A stretch of 64,000 nt of DNA, taken from NCBI GenBank assembly GCA_964581895.1, contig CAZOPR010000005.1:62001-126000 (forward strand), given 5' to 3'. Position numbers and translations under genes: made by a program. The stretch is from Exilispira sp964581895. Its GTDB lineage: Bacteria; Spirochaetota; JAAYUW01. Of this stretch, positions 1 through 9,035 are shown one piece after another. Below the pieces are notes generated by a model. The model was not told where the DNA came from and ran no database searches. It saw only the letters and a program-made list of their open reading frames with translations. The stretch's first letter is position 1. Each line of letters opens with the position of its first letter.

Positions 1-618
1 GGCAACCCCTGTGTATAAGGCTGATTTTGCTGCTTTGGGGTCACCTTCAGCCTTTGATGATAGATAGTCCGACGCAGCCATTGAAAATGCTGCCGAAATT
101 CCGGTTATAAGCCCTGCTAAAGATATAGTTTTTGTTTGCCCAAGAGCAAGAGTAAAACCTGCAAGAGCTCCTGTTAACTCAACCAATGCATCATTAAGAC
201 CTAAAACGATTGAACCAATGAATCTCAGCTTTTCTTCATCCAGCATTTCAATTAATGCTTTTTCATGCATAGATTCTTCATGACTTATCTTTTTAGCCTC
301 TATAAAACTTTTAGAAATACTATCATATAGTTTTGAGCCAGTTCCTTCCCTTTTTTCCATAAATTTTAATACAAATGTTATTCCAAAAATTTTTGCAGAA
401 ATAAGCCAGAGATAAACTTTAAAGATATTTGGTTTTACTTTAATTTTTGTAATCTTTTCCCAGTAATCTCCGTGAGCTTTTTCTGCATCAGCAATCTGCG
501 ATAAAACTTTTTTGTTTTTCTCATCTTTAGTAATTTTTGATAATCTTAAGTACATATGATATTCAGTTATTTCATTTTTTTGAATCCTTAAAAGCAATTC
601 AATTGTTTTTTTATCCAT
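1..618 (-). CDS. VIT1/CCC1-family metal transporter with N-terminal ferritin-like domain (3' end outside window)
   Basis: Translating the minus strand from the ATG at 618 gives 206 open codons running off the window edge, so the C-terminus is missing. The ATG follows a good ribosome site (GAGGAAAAGT). Residues 1-60 look like a short rubrerythrin/ferritin-like helical domain with E-x2-H-type spacing (EITEYHMY; DAEKAHGDYW). From about residue 135 the sequence has the VIT1/CCC1 signature (GLNDALVELTGALAGFTLAL, then SMAASDYLSSKAEGD). Family knowledge: such proteins export or store Fe2+/Mn2+ across a membrane, with the ferritin-like part as the metal-sensing or oxidising module. The substrate (iron versus manganese) cannot be read from the sequence. 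Confidence in the family is high. Confidence 0.85.
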   Translation of the reverse strand, partial: MDKKTIELLLRIQKNEITEYHMYLRLSKITKDEKNKKVLSQIADAEKAHGDYWEKITKIKVKPNIFKVYLWLISAKIFGITFVLKFMEKREGTGSKLYDSISKSFIEAKKISHEESMHEKALIEMLDEEKLRFIGSIVLGLNDALVELTGALAGFTLALGQTKTISLAGLITGISAAFSMAASDYLSSKAEGDPKAAKSALYTGVA

Positions 619-1316
619 ACTTTTCCTCTATCTTTTCTTTTAACTTTACTTTAGCTCTATTTTATCTTTTTTTTACTTTTTCTAATTTATTTAACTTTAC
701 TTTAGATTATTTTTATTTTTCTTTTACCTATATTTAGCTTTTTTTTAGTTTATTTGACTTTATTTTAGCTTTTTTTGATTTTCTTTTACCTTTATTTAGT
801 TTATTTAACTTTATTTTAGTTTTTTTTATTTTTCTTTTGCCTTCCTTTAGTTTTATTATTTTCCTTTAATCTTTTAGTGGTTTTTCTTTGACCTTTTATT
901 TGCTTTTCTTTAACTTTTTATTAATGGTTGAAACTTACTAATTAATTTCTCACTCGCTTTTATTAGTTTAATATATATTGAAAAATTTACTATTTTTTTT
1001 CTTTTCTCTTACATTTATTTATGTTTCTTTAGATATCTATAAAACCAGAAATTATCCATCAAGCAAAAAATTAAAATACCAAGATATTGAAAATAATATA
1101 ATATTGAAAATAGCAGGAAATTGAAAATAACAAGATAGCTTAAATAATAAGTTAGTCTAAATAATAAAGTGTAAATAATAAGTTATTGAAATTACAAAAA
1201 ATTTATATAATGATAAAATTGAAATAATAAGAAAAAATTGTAATTTTTTTTTGGATAGCATAAAAGATTAAATCATATAACATTAAATAATAATAAAAAC
1301 AAAATAGGAAAACAAC
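619..1316. other. Gene-free AT-rich interval upstream of two divergent genes
   Basis: No credible gene is seen. The first part (about 640-900) is a degenerate T-rich tandem array described separately. The remainder is A/T-rich with many short repeats of AAATAATAAG type near 1140-1180. A 66-codon open frame at 537-737 on the plus strand overlaps the transporter gene and the repeat; its Phe/Leu/Ser-rich product is a composition artefact. Promoters for both flanking genes must lie here, but I could not single out a convincing -35/-10 pair. Confidence 0.5.
640..900. repeat. Degenerate T-rich tandem repeat (minisatellite-like)
   Basis: Blocks recur in the same order: TTTAACTTTA(C/T)TTTAG, then a T-rich run, then TTTTTCTTTTACC, then TATTTAG. 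At least three diverged copies with a unit of roughly 50-60 bases can be followed by eye between 640 and 860. The array carries no gene. Confidence 0.6.
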
Positions 1317-2654
1317 ATGAAAGTCTCTTTTTACAATGTAAATGATTATGATGTAGAATTAATAAAAGAAAAGTTAATCCAAGCTGTAGAAAATTTGGGT
1401 GGTTTTAAGAATTTTTTTAGTAATAATGATAAAATTTTATTAAAGCCAAACCTTTTGGCTTCTGATAATCCTGACACAGGAGTTGTAACCCATCCTTTGT
1501 TTTTTGAAGCAGTAATAAAGTTTTTTAAAGAAGAAGCAAAACTAAACAGCTTTCAACTTGAAATAGCCTGTGGGGATTCTCCTGCTGTCTCCCCATCTAT
1601 AAAGGTTGCAAAAGATGTCGGAATTTTTCAGGTTTGCCAAAAGTATAATATCCCTTTTATTGAATTTAAGGAAAAAGTTCAAATTAATGGAGATAAAAAA
1701 AATATTATAAAAAATTTTGAAATAGCATCAGAAGTCTTGACTTTTGATAAAATAATCTGTTTACCTAAACTTAAAAATCATTCTTTAACTATTTTTACTG
1801 GTGGTATGAAAAATCTTTTTGGGGTAATACCTGGTAAAACTAAAGCATACCTTCATACAAGATTTCCAGATTCAGTTCTTTTTTCAAAAATGATTGTTGA
1901 TTTAGCAGATTCTTTGAAAACTGGACTTTGTTTTATGGATGGCATAATTGCACATGAAGGGGAAGGTCCTAGAGGTGGAAATCCTATAAAACTTGGATAT
2001 GTTATTGTTGGGGAAAATCCTTTTATTGTTGATTTACTTGCATCAACTTTAGTCGGATATAACCCTGAAAACATACCATTTTTAAAGTACTATTCAGAAA
2101 AACATCAAGTTTCACTTGATATTGATAGTCATCAACTTTCTGGAGATCAACTAATATTTAGAAAGGATTTTAAAAGAATTAGTTTTTATAAAAAGACAAC
2201 TATCCCTAAAAGATTCAGAAAAGGCTTTTTTTACAACTATTTGATAAGTTCAAGACCTTTTATAGATACTAAAAAATGTGTTTTATGTCTTCAATGTTAC
2301 AATATTTGCCCAACAAATCCTAAATCTATTCAAATTATTGGAGACAAATTTCACTTAGAAAAAAATGAATTTAATAAAAGTGAAAATACTAGCATTAAAG
2401 AAATAGGAAAAAAAGATTTTAATAATATTGAAAACATTAACCTTAAAGAAATAAAAGATTATAGACTTAGAGAAACTGAAGGCTATAGACCTAAAGAAAC
2501 AGAAGAAACAGATAATAAACTAAAAAAGATTAAAAAATTAAAGTACAATTATAATACTTGTATTAGATGCTTTTGCTGTCAGGAAATTTGTCCTCATAAA
2601 GCAATAGAAATAAAAACCTCAATAGTAGGTAAATTACTTAAAAGCTTGAAATGA
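1317..2654 (+). CDS. DUF362 domain protein with C-terminal two-cluster ferredoxin domain
   Basis: A 445-residue protein. Residues 1-300 match the DUF362 family (ILLKPNLL near 42, KLKNHSLTIFTGGMKNLFG near 153, then DGIIAHEGEGPRGG). The C-terminus has two 4Fe-4S motifs, CVLCLQCYNICP (about 321) and CIRCFCCQEICP (about 419). DUF362 proteins are cytoplasmic iron-sulfur proteins of unproven function. The two cluster motifs are normally close together; here about 70 residues of Lys/Glu/Asn-rich sequence with internal near-repeats (DYRLRETEGYRPKETEE) separate them. It is followed by a glycerate kinase gene 122 bases downstream. Family certain, function unknown. Confidence 0.85.
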   Translation: MKVSFYNVNDYDVELIKEKLIQAVENLGGFKNFFSNNDKILLKPNLLASDNPDTGVVTHPLFFEAVIKFFKEEAKLNSFQLEIACGDSPAVSPSIKVAKDVGIFQVCQKYNIPFIEFKEKVQINGDKKNIIKNFEIASEVLTFDKIICLPKLKNHSLTIFTGGMKNLFGVIPGKTKAYLHTRFPDSVLFSKMIVDLADSLKTGLCFMDGIIAHEGEGPRGGNPIKLGYVIVGENPFIVDLLASTLVGYNPENIPFLKYYSEKHQVSLDIDSHQLSGDQLIFRKDFKRISFYKKTTIPKRFRKGFFYNYLISSRPFIDTKKCVLCLQCYNICPTNPKSIQIIGDKFHLEKNEFNKSENTSIKEIGKKDFNNIENINLKEIKDYRLRETEGYRPKETEETDNKLKKIKKLKYNYNTCIRCFCCQEICPHKAIEIKTSIVGKLLKSLK

Positions 2655-2740
2655 TTTATTATTTACTATTTATTAATAAAGCTTGGTTTATATTATAAAA
2701 TTTGATTTAAATTAAAATTAAAATTTATAAAAAATAAAAA

Positions 2741-2746
2741 GAGGAG
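2741..2746 (+). promoter_or_regulatory. Strong Shine-Dalgarno GAGGAG without a canonical start codon at normal spacing
   Basis: GAGGAG is the only strong ribosome site ahead of the glycerate kinase gene. The first in-frame conventional codon is a TTG at 2777, about 30 bases away. In-frame ATC (2753), GTT (2756) and ATT (2759) lie 6-12 bases downstream, at normal spacing. This suggests initiation at a rare ATC or ATT codon, adding six to eight residues to the protein. Confidence 0.5.
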
Positions 2747-2776
2747 AATTTTATCGTTATTGAAATTGAAAAATAT

Positions 2777-4534
2777 TTGAAAAAAAATTATAATCCTAAA
2801 TATAACAAACTTAGAAAGGATTTACTTGAGAGTATAAATGCTGGAATGAAAAGTGTAGATCCATTTATATGTGTAAATAACTACTTTTCTAATCAGCAGG
2901 TTAATTCGAAGCAAAAAGATTTAGATAAACAAAATATTAATTCAAAAGAAAATAATTTACAAAACAATAATTTACAAAATAGCAATTTAATAAACATTAA
3001 TTTTCAAAAAACTAATTTGCAAAATATCAATTCACCAAATTATGAAAATAATCTTGATAATATAGATTATTCAAATTTCAAGAATATTTTTTTAATAGCC
3101 TTTGGAAAGGCTGCTATTCGAATGAGTCTTGCTATTATTATTCGATTTAATATATCTGATGGAATAATCTGTTCAAATGAAGAGATTTCTAATATTGAAG
3201 AAAAGTTTATAAGTATTTTTAATTCATATGAAAATTCATATAAATCAAAAAAATCGCATAAACAAAATAAATTAAATAAATTAAATAGCTCGAACAATTT
3301 AAATGAAATTAATGATAAAGAAAATGATGAAAATAAAAAAGATTTTTTGATTGAAAATTTTAAACAGATTATAAAAACAAATAGTAGAAATATCAAATAT
3401 ATAAAAGGTGGACATCCATTACCTGATGAAAACTCGATAGAAGCTGGGAATGAAATTATAAAAATACTTGAAAAAGCAGATGAAGAAGATCTTGTTTTTG
3501 TCCTTATTTCAGGAGGAGGTTCAGCACTTATTGAAAAGCCTTTAACTACTTTTGAAACATTAAAATCTATTACTTCTGATTTGTTAAAAAAAGGTGCAGA
3601 TATACATGAATTAAACACAATAAGAAAGCATCTTTCAGCAATAAAAGGTGGACGATTAATTTCACAAACCAAAGGGAAAGTAATTTCGCTCATACTTTCG
3701 GATGTACCAGGAGATCCCCTTGATTCCATTGCATCAGGTCCAACATACCATGATAGCACAACATTCGAAATGGCTCTAAGCATTCTTAAAAAATATGAAC
3801 TTACTGAAAAATATCCGCAAATTGAAAAAATATTCACCGATGGAATAAATGGGAAAATCCCTGAAACATTGAAAGAAAAGGAATACAAAGAATTATATTT
3901 TAAGGGAAAAATTAAAAATTTCCTTGTTGGTTCAAATCATATATGCTGTAAAAGTATAATAAATAGTTTAATAGATAAAAATTATAATGTAATATATTTA
4001 GGTTCATTATTAGAAGGAAATGCAGAAGATCTTGCAAAATCTTTCACTGGTTTTTTAAGATCTATTTGTAAAAACCAGTTTGGTTTTATTTTTTCAAATA
4101 ATAATAAAATTTATAAAATTGATAAAACTTACTTTTCAGAAAACTCTTTTTCTAACCTTCCTTTAGCAATAGTATGGGGTGGAGAAACAACTGTAATAGT
4201 CAAAGGAAATGGCAAAGGTGGTAGAAACCAGCATTTTGTACTATCTTTTTTGGAAAATATAATAAAAAATATTAACAATATTGATCTGTCAAACTATCTT
4301 TTTTCGATCTGTAGCTTTGGAACTGATGGAGTAGATGGTTCATCTGAAGCAGCTGGCGCAATTGCTGACAATTGGTCGTTGGAATATATTGAAACTAATA
4401 ATATAAATATTTATGATTTTATTAAAAATAGTGATTCATTTACTTTATTTGAAAAACTTGGTGATGCAATAATAACAGGAGCAACTGGTACTAATGTCAC
4501 AGATGTAGGAGTATTGATAGTTGATAAAAGATAA
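2777..4534 (+). CDS. Glycerate 2-kinase, MOFRL family
   Basis: A 585-residue protein from the TTG at 2777; the true start may be ATC 2753 or ATT 2759, closer to the ribosome site. It matches the two-domain GckA/TtuD glycerate 2-kinase family: FGKAAIRMS (near 112), KGGHPLPDENS (near 214), VLISGGGSALIE (near 242), IRKHLSAIKGGRL, SDVPGDPLDSIASGPT, then the MOFRL domain (WGGETTV, GKGGRNQHFVLS, FGTDGVDGSSEAAGA). It phosphorylates D-glycerate to 2-phosphoglycerate using ATP. The usual length is about 420-450; the excess is two Asn/Lys-rich insertions at about residues 36-95 and 150-192. The conserved motifs are intact, so the enzyme is probably active. Confidence 0.88.
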   Translation: MKKNYNPKYNKLRKDLLESINAGMKSVDPFICVNNYFSNQQVNSKQKDLDKQNINSKENNLQNNNLQNSNLININFQKTNLQNINSPNYENNLDNIDYSNFKNIFLIAFGKAAIRMSLAIIIRFNISDGIICSNEEISNIEEKFISIFNSYENSYKSKKSHKQNKLNKLNSSNNLNEINDKENDENKKDFLIENFKQIIKTNSRNIKYIKGGHPLPDENSIEAGNEIIKILEKADEEDLVFVLISGGGSALIEKPLTTFETLKSITSDLLKKGADIHELNTIRKHLSAIKGGRLISQTKGKVISLILSDVPGDPLDSIASGPTYHDSTTFEMALSILKKYELTEKYPQIEKIFTDGINGKIPETLKEKEYKELYFKGKIKNFLVGSNHICCKSIINSLIDKNYNVIYLGSLLEGNAEDLAKSFTGFLRSICKNQFGFIFSNNNKIYKIDKTYFSENSFSNLPLAIVWGGETTVIVKGNGKGGRNQHFVLSFLENIIKNINNIDLSNYLFSICSFGTDGVDGSSEAAGAIADNWSLEYIETNNINIYDFIKNSDSFTLFEKLGDAIITGATGTNVTDVGVLIVDKR

Positions 4535-4664
4535 AATTTTAATGTATAAAAATGAAATTTGAATATATATAATTTGGGGCTATCTTAATTTTATTTTGAT
4601 TAATTTTTATATTTGCTTTACTTATTTTTCATATTTATATATATATTAATTTTTGGTATTAATA

Positions 4665-5648
4665 TTACTTTTTCATGTTTGCATAACAGTAGATACAACT
4701 ATATTTACATGTGTTATAAGCCCCGATATCTTTACTTACTATGCAATGGCAGTTTTTTCTTTGCCCTTTATCTTTTAAGCTCTTTTTAGATGTATAAGGG
4801 ATTTTAGCATTCTTTTCATAACCTAAAAATTTCATAAGCTTTTCATCATGAGCAAAAAGTTTTACCATAAGAGAATCATCTATACATTTATTATGAAATA
4901 TACCATAATCTTCTAAGTCGATATCTTCTGCACAAGTTGATATTGTAAATTTTGGATTTATTTTCTTCCAATTTTTATATAAATCGTAAATACCTTGTGC
5001 AAACTGGATTTTCTGCTGGCTTGTAAATTCTGAGTTTAAAATATTATCTTTATTAAAAATCTCTGGTGCCTTTTTTATCATATTATTTATGACTTTTTTA
5101 TATATTGAAATATCAACGAAACTAAAAACAAGTTTATCTGTATATAAAAGTAAATTTTCAGCAATATTGGAAATCTTGGCAAGCAAATTTTCAACATTTA
5201 AATTTTTTGTTAAAATTAAAGGATCAAAACGCCAGATGACTTTTTCTTTCCCGATTTTTTTTGAAAGTATTTGAAAAGTTTTTATCCTTTCATCAATTTT
5301 AGGAAGATCTGGTTCAAAATTTTCATTTTCATAATCATTTAATGTGTATTGAAAATAATAATTTATACCTTTATCATCGAGAATTTTCAAATATGGAATA
5401 ATAGGCTTTGGGTTTTTCGACCAAAAAACTATAAGCCTAACTTTTTCAAGGCAAATATATTGAACCATCTTACTATTAAAAGGATTTTTCCATTTGATAT
5501 AACCTTTTTTTAAACTATCAAAAAACCATTTTGAATAAAATGCAGGTATATCTGTCGCTCGGCTTGCAGATATGATTATTGGAGAAATCGCTTCAACTTT
5601 ATCGTTATTTTCGTTTGCAATTTCTGATTTTTCCCAGATTTTTGACAT
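4665..5648 (-). CDS. DUF1848 family protein with C-terminal cysteine cluster
   Basis: A 327-residue protein with the DUF1848 hallmarks: ISASRATDIPAFYSKWF near residue 27, WKNPFNSK, VFWSKNPKP, FQYTLNDY, then a cysteine-rich C-terminus ending CKYSCIYCYAN (CxxxCxxC). The CxxxCxxC sits at the C-terminus, unlike classical radical SAM enzymes, where it is N-terminal, but it may likewise hold an Fe-S cluster. Biochemical function is unknown. It is convergent with the glycerate kinase gene and lies downstream of the desaturase-like unit, separated from it by about 170 bases. Confidence 0.85.
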   Translation of the reverse strand: MSKIWEKSEIANENNDKVEAISPIIISASRATDIPAFYSKWFFDSLKKGYIKWKNPFNSKMVQYICLEKVRLIVFWSKNPKPIIPYLKILDDKGINYYFQYTLNDYENENFEPDLPKIDERIKTFQILSKKIGKEKVIWRFDPLILTKNLNVENLLAKISNIAENLLLYTDKLVFSFVDISIYKKVINNMIKKAPEIFNKDNILNSEFTSQQKIQFAQGIYDLYKNWKKINPKFTISTCAEDIDLEDYGIFHNKCIDDSLMVKLFAHDEKLMKFLGYEKNAKIPYTSKKSLKDKGQRKNCHCIVSKDIGAYNTCKYSCIYCYANMKK

Positions 5649-5816
5649 GATTTAATTTTTTTTATTTTGATTATTTTTTTTCATTTTTAGTTTCGATTAT
5701 CTTATTGTTTTCATCAATTATATATTCCTGATTTTGGCTTTCCATAATTTATGCCTCTAAAACATTCTATAATTTTATACAAATTATATATAATTTATAA
5801 AAAATTTATATAATAT

Positions 5817-7412
5817 TTACTTAAATTTTCCTTTTATTATTTTATTTGCTGCAATTTTGCCTGTTAGAACTGACATAGGAACACCTGCTGGACTATATAC
5901 CCATTGTCCTATCTGATATATATTATCTATAGGAGTTAAAATAGAACTGTTTACTTTTAAAATATTATTTATAGCAGGTATTTCTTTTTCAAATGCCCAT
6001 CCAACTATTGATCCCTCACTGCTACCAACTCTACTTTCTATGCTAAGTGGACTAAAGGAAAATTTTGCTATAATTTTTTCTTTAAGCATAGGATAAATAG
6101 AATCAGTCAAAATTTTTATTATCTGGTTTTCTATCTCCAAAACAAACTCTCCAAGCAATCCTGCATCTTTTATCTTCTTAAAAAGATTATATTCTGCCAT
6201 AAAGCTTACTATCAAACCAGTTTTACCATTAGGTGCTAATTCAATATCTCGAATAGCTGGAATCGATATTTCAAAAGTATTGTATCTCAAAAAATCCTTA
6301 AGCCAGTTGAAAATCTCCTCTTTTGAGTAAGAATAAAAGTTTGAAAGGATATCACTTAATTTTTTACGATGAAGGTCATTAAGCCCTTTTCTTGAAGGAG
6401 TATAGAAAAAATGACCATAAGAAATCTTTTTAAATGTTTCAACTGGTTCATCAACTTCAATAAATGTTGTAAATACAGAGTCATTTCCTCTATATTTAAA
6501 GATTTTTTCTTTTTTTAAATTAAACTTTTTCTTTATATTTTTTGAAAGTTCATCTACTTTTGTTATTTTATAAAATGTTTTTAAATCAGCAGCCCATACA
6601 AGGTATTTATATTTATAAAATTCTTCTTTCTCATCTTTTAAAATATTTTTTTTAGCGTCTATCTCAATAATTTTTGTATTTTTTTTTATTTCTCCATTAT
6701 ATTCTATTACTTTTTTTTCTATTACTTGAGCTAACTTAAAAATTCCTCCTTTTGGGTAAAAGTAGTTTAAGTACAATGAAAAATATCCTAAAGCAAAAAA
6801 TGTTGGAGTATTTTTAAAAAAATGCTGAGTTACATTATCGATAAGAAATTTGTTTTTAATGATCTTGCTAAGATACTTTTCAACAGGGATTTTTAATCTA
6901 TTAATATTTATTATAGTGAAGAGAAACTTTGGAAGCCAAGGTAAGAGTTTTTTAATCAAAAAACTAAAATCTTTATTTAAGTTTTTAAAAATTGGATTAT
7001 CTATTCCATATAAAATATCAAAATATTTCATTATTGATTTTATTTTTTTTATTGTTTTTATAATTTCTTTTCTACTTTCAGGATAAAACTTAAATAAAAA
7101 TTCTTTGTATCTTTCAATATCCTCAATTTTTTCTACATTTAATATTTCATTTTCAAGACCGATTGTAACAGGACTTTTTAATGTTTCAATATTTATTCCT
7201 AGTTGTTTTAGCATAGGGAAAATAATCCCTGCATTAAGTAGAGACTTTACTCCAGCATCGAAAGTAAAACCATTATGATTAAAACTGTTTACCAGTCCAC
7301 CAATTTCATTATTTTTTTCTATAAGAAGAACTTTTTTACCGGCTTTAGCAAGGTATGCTGAACAGGTAAGACCTGCAATACCTCCACCAACAATAATTAC
7401 ATCATAAATCAT
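5817..7412 (-). CDS. FAD-dependent carotenoid isomerase / retinol saturase-like oxidoreductase (paralogue 2)
   Basis: A 531-residue flavoprotein with an N-terminal dinucleotide-binding fold (VGGGIAGLTCSAYLAKAG, then E at the end of strand 2, then GGLVNSF) and the C-terminal FAD motif of the phytoene desaturase superfamily (GQWVYSPAGVPMSVLTGKIAA). The length and GxFDAG-type segment fit the CrtISO/RetSat branch. Such enzymes desaturate, saturate or isomerise polyene chains. Its ATG starts just two bases after the stop of the upstream paralogue, so the two are translationally coupled. The substrate is not readable from sequence. Confidence 0.82.
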   Translation of the reverse strand: MIYDVIIVGGGIAGLTCSAYLAKAGKKVLLIEKNNEIGGLVNSFNHNGFTFDAGVKSLLNAGIIFPMLKQLGINIETLKSPVTIGLENEILNVEKIEDIERYKEFLFKFYPESRKEIIKTIKKIKSIMKYFDILYGIDNPIFKNLNKDFSFLIKKLLPWLPKFLFTIININRLKIPVEKYLSKIIKNKFLIDNVTQHFFKNTPTFFALGYFSLYLNYFYPKGGIFKLAQVIEKKVIEYNGEIKKNTKIIEIDAKKNILKDEKEEFYKYKYLVWAADLKTFYKITKVDELSKNIKKKFNLKKEKIFKYRGNDSVFTTFIEVDEPVETFKKISYGHFFYTPSRKGLNDLHRKKLSDILSNFYSYSKEEIFNWLKDFLRYNTFEISIPAIRDIELAPNGKTGLIVSFMAEYNLFKKIKDAGLLGEFVLEIENQIIKILTDSIYPMLKEKIIAKFSFSPLSIESRVGSSEGSIVGWAFEKEIPAINNILKVNSSILTPIDNIYQIGQWVYSPAGVPMSVLTGKIAANKIIKGKFK

Positions 7413-7414
7413 TT

Positions 7415-9013
7415 TTATCTCTTATTATTTTTATAATTTTTCTTATTATTCTTTGAAATCAGACTTATAGCTAAATTTCCGGTCATTACTGCTGTGGGAG
7501 TACCAGCAGGACTCATTGTCCACTGACCAACCTTATAAATATCTAATATTGATGTTTTGGCAGCCTCTACCATTTTTAAGAAACTTGAATTAACAGGAAC
7601 AGGTTTTTCCATAGACCAACCTATGACTGAACCTTCAGAAGAACCACTAATCTCTTCTATTGTTAATGGTGTGGAAGAAAATTTAAATATTATTTTATCT
7701 TTCAATCCCTTATAAATAGTTTCTGAAAGAATATTTATAACAAGTTCAGTAAGTTTTTCTTTTAATTCATCATAAAAACCTGTTTCTTTTGCTTTTTTAG
7801 TTATTGTATAATCAAATAAGAAACTTATTTCAAGCCCTGTTTTGTTAAATGGTGCAGCATTTTTATCTTTTAAAACAGGAATAGATATTTCATAAGTGTT
7901 GTGTCTACAAAGTTCTTCTAACCAATTAAATATTTCTTTTTTATTAAGATTATCCCAATTTTTAATTACATTTTGCTGCTTTTCTTTTATGATAGAACCC
8001 AACCCTTTTCTATAAGGAGTATAAAAAAGATGGCTGTTTGAAATACTTTTAAAATATTTGGGATCTTCATCAATAGCTAAATATACTGTAAAAATAGATT
8101 CAGCACCTTTATGATTCAATATTTTTTCTTTTTCTTTCTCAAATTCAATAGTCTTTTCTTTAGATAATTTTTCTATTTCCAGGTTTCTATAAAGTGTTTT
8201 TAAATCGGCAGCCCAGATAAGTTTATCAAAATAATATTTTTCTCTATTTTCAGTTATAATAAACTTATTAGCTGCATCAATCTTAACAATTTTAGTATTG
8301 TATTTAACTTCTATATCTAATTCTTTTACCTTTTCATCTAATTTTTCAGCAAGTTTCCCAGTCCCCCCAAGTGGATAAATATAATCGGGATACATATATA
8401 GATATCCTAATGCAAAAAAGGTCGGTGTCCCTGCAAAAAAATGCTGAGTAATAATATCCATTAATGATTTGTTTTTTATCTTAATTTTATTTTCAAAATA
8501 TTTTTCCATAGGATCTTTCATCTTAAATAAAACATTAATATTTGCAAAAAGACTAACTATTGCTGGAATAAAATCTATAAAAAATGACATAAAACCTTTT
8601 TTTACACTTAGCATTTTATTTACTGCCTTTAAGAATTTACCCATTTTTCTTATATCTTTAAATATTTTTTCAATATCATCAAGAGAATCGGGATAAAGTT
8701 CTTCAAGCATTTTTTTATAATTTTCTATCCCTTCTTCTGTTTCCATGGAAATAATTTTATCTTCAATACCTATAGAAACAGGAGTTTTTACATAATCCAT
8801 GGTAATATTTAAAGGCTTAAGTAAGGCAAATATAAATCCCTGTAAAGCTCTTGTACCACCATCAAATAAAAATCCATCCTTGTAAAATGAGTTTACAAGT
8901 CCTCCGGCTTTTTCATTTTTTTCAAAAACAATAACATCATATCCTTCAGTTTTTGCTCTTAAAGCTGCAACAAGCCCGGATATCCCTGCCCCAACAATAA
9001 TAATCTGACTCAT
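7415..9013 (-). CDS. FAD-dependent carotenoid isomerase / retinol saturase-like oxidoreductase (paralogue 1)
   Basis: A 532-residue flavoprotein of the same family and nearly the same length as its downstream neighbour. They align throughout; for example both carry a TQHFF..TPTFFALGY segment and a GSSEGS(I/V)(V/I)GW segment. The FAD fold is at residues 4-30 (VGAGISGLVAALRAKTEGYD) and the C-terminal motif is GQWTMSPAGTPTAVMTGNLA. A good ribosome site (AGAGGGTAAT) precedes the ATG. This is a tandem duplication that has diverged, perhaps to act on successive steps of one pathway. Confidence 0.82.
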   Translation of the reverse strand: MSQIIIVGAGISGLVAALRAKTEGYDVIVFEKNEKAGGLVNSFYKDGFLFDGGTRALQGFIFALLKPLNITMDYVKTPVSIGIEDKIISMETEEGIENYKKMLEELYPDSLDDIEKIFKDIRKMGKFLKAVNKMLSVKKGFMSFFIDFIPAIVSLFANINVLFKMKDPMEKYFENKIKIKNKSLMDIITQHFFAGTPTFFALGYLYMYPDYIYPLGGTGKLAEKLDEKVKELDIEVKYNTKIVKIDAANKFIITENREKYYFDKLIWAADLKTLYRNLEIEKLSKEKTIEFEKEKEKILNHKGAESIFTVYLAIDEDPKYFKSISNSHLFYTPYRKGLGSIIKEKQQNVIKNWDNLNKKEIFNWLEELCRHNTYEISIPVLKDKNAAPFNKTGLEISFLFDYTITKKAKETGFYDELKEKLTELVINILSETIYKGLKDKIIFKFSSTPLTIEEISGSSEGSVIGWSMEKPVPVNSSFLKMVEAAKTSILDIYKVGQWTMSPAGTPTAVMTGNLAISLISKNNKKNYKNNKR

Positions 9014-9035
9014 ATTACCCTCTTTGAACTTTAAA

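Noticed and set aside
3067..3888. 273-codon minus-strand frame opposite glycerate kinase
   Set aside because: It is the complement of a clearly conserved kinase; the product is Ser/Phe/Ile-rich without motifs.
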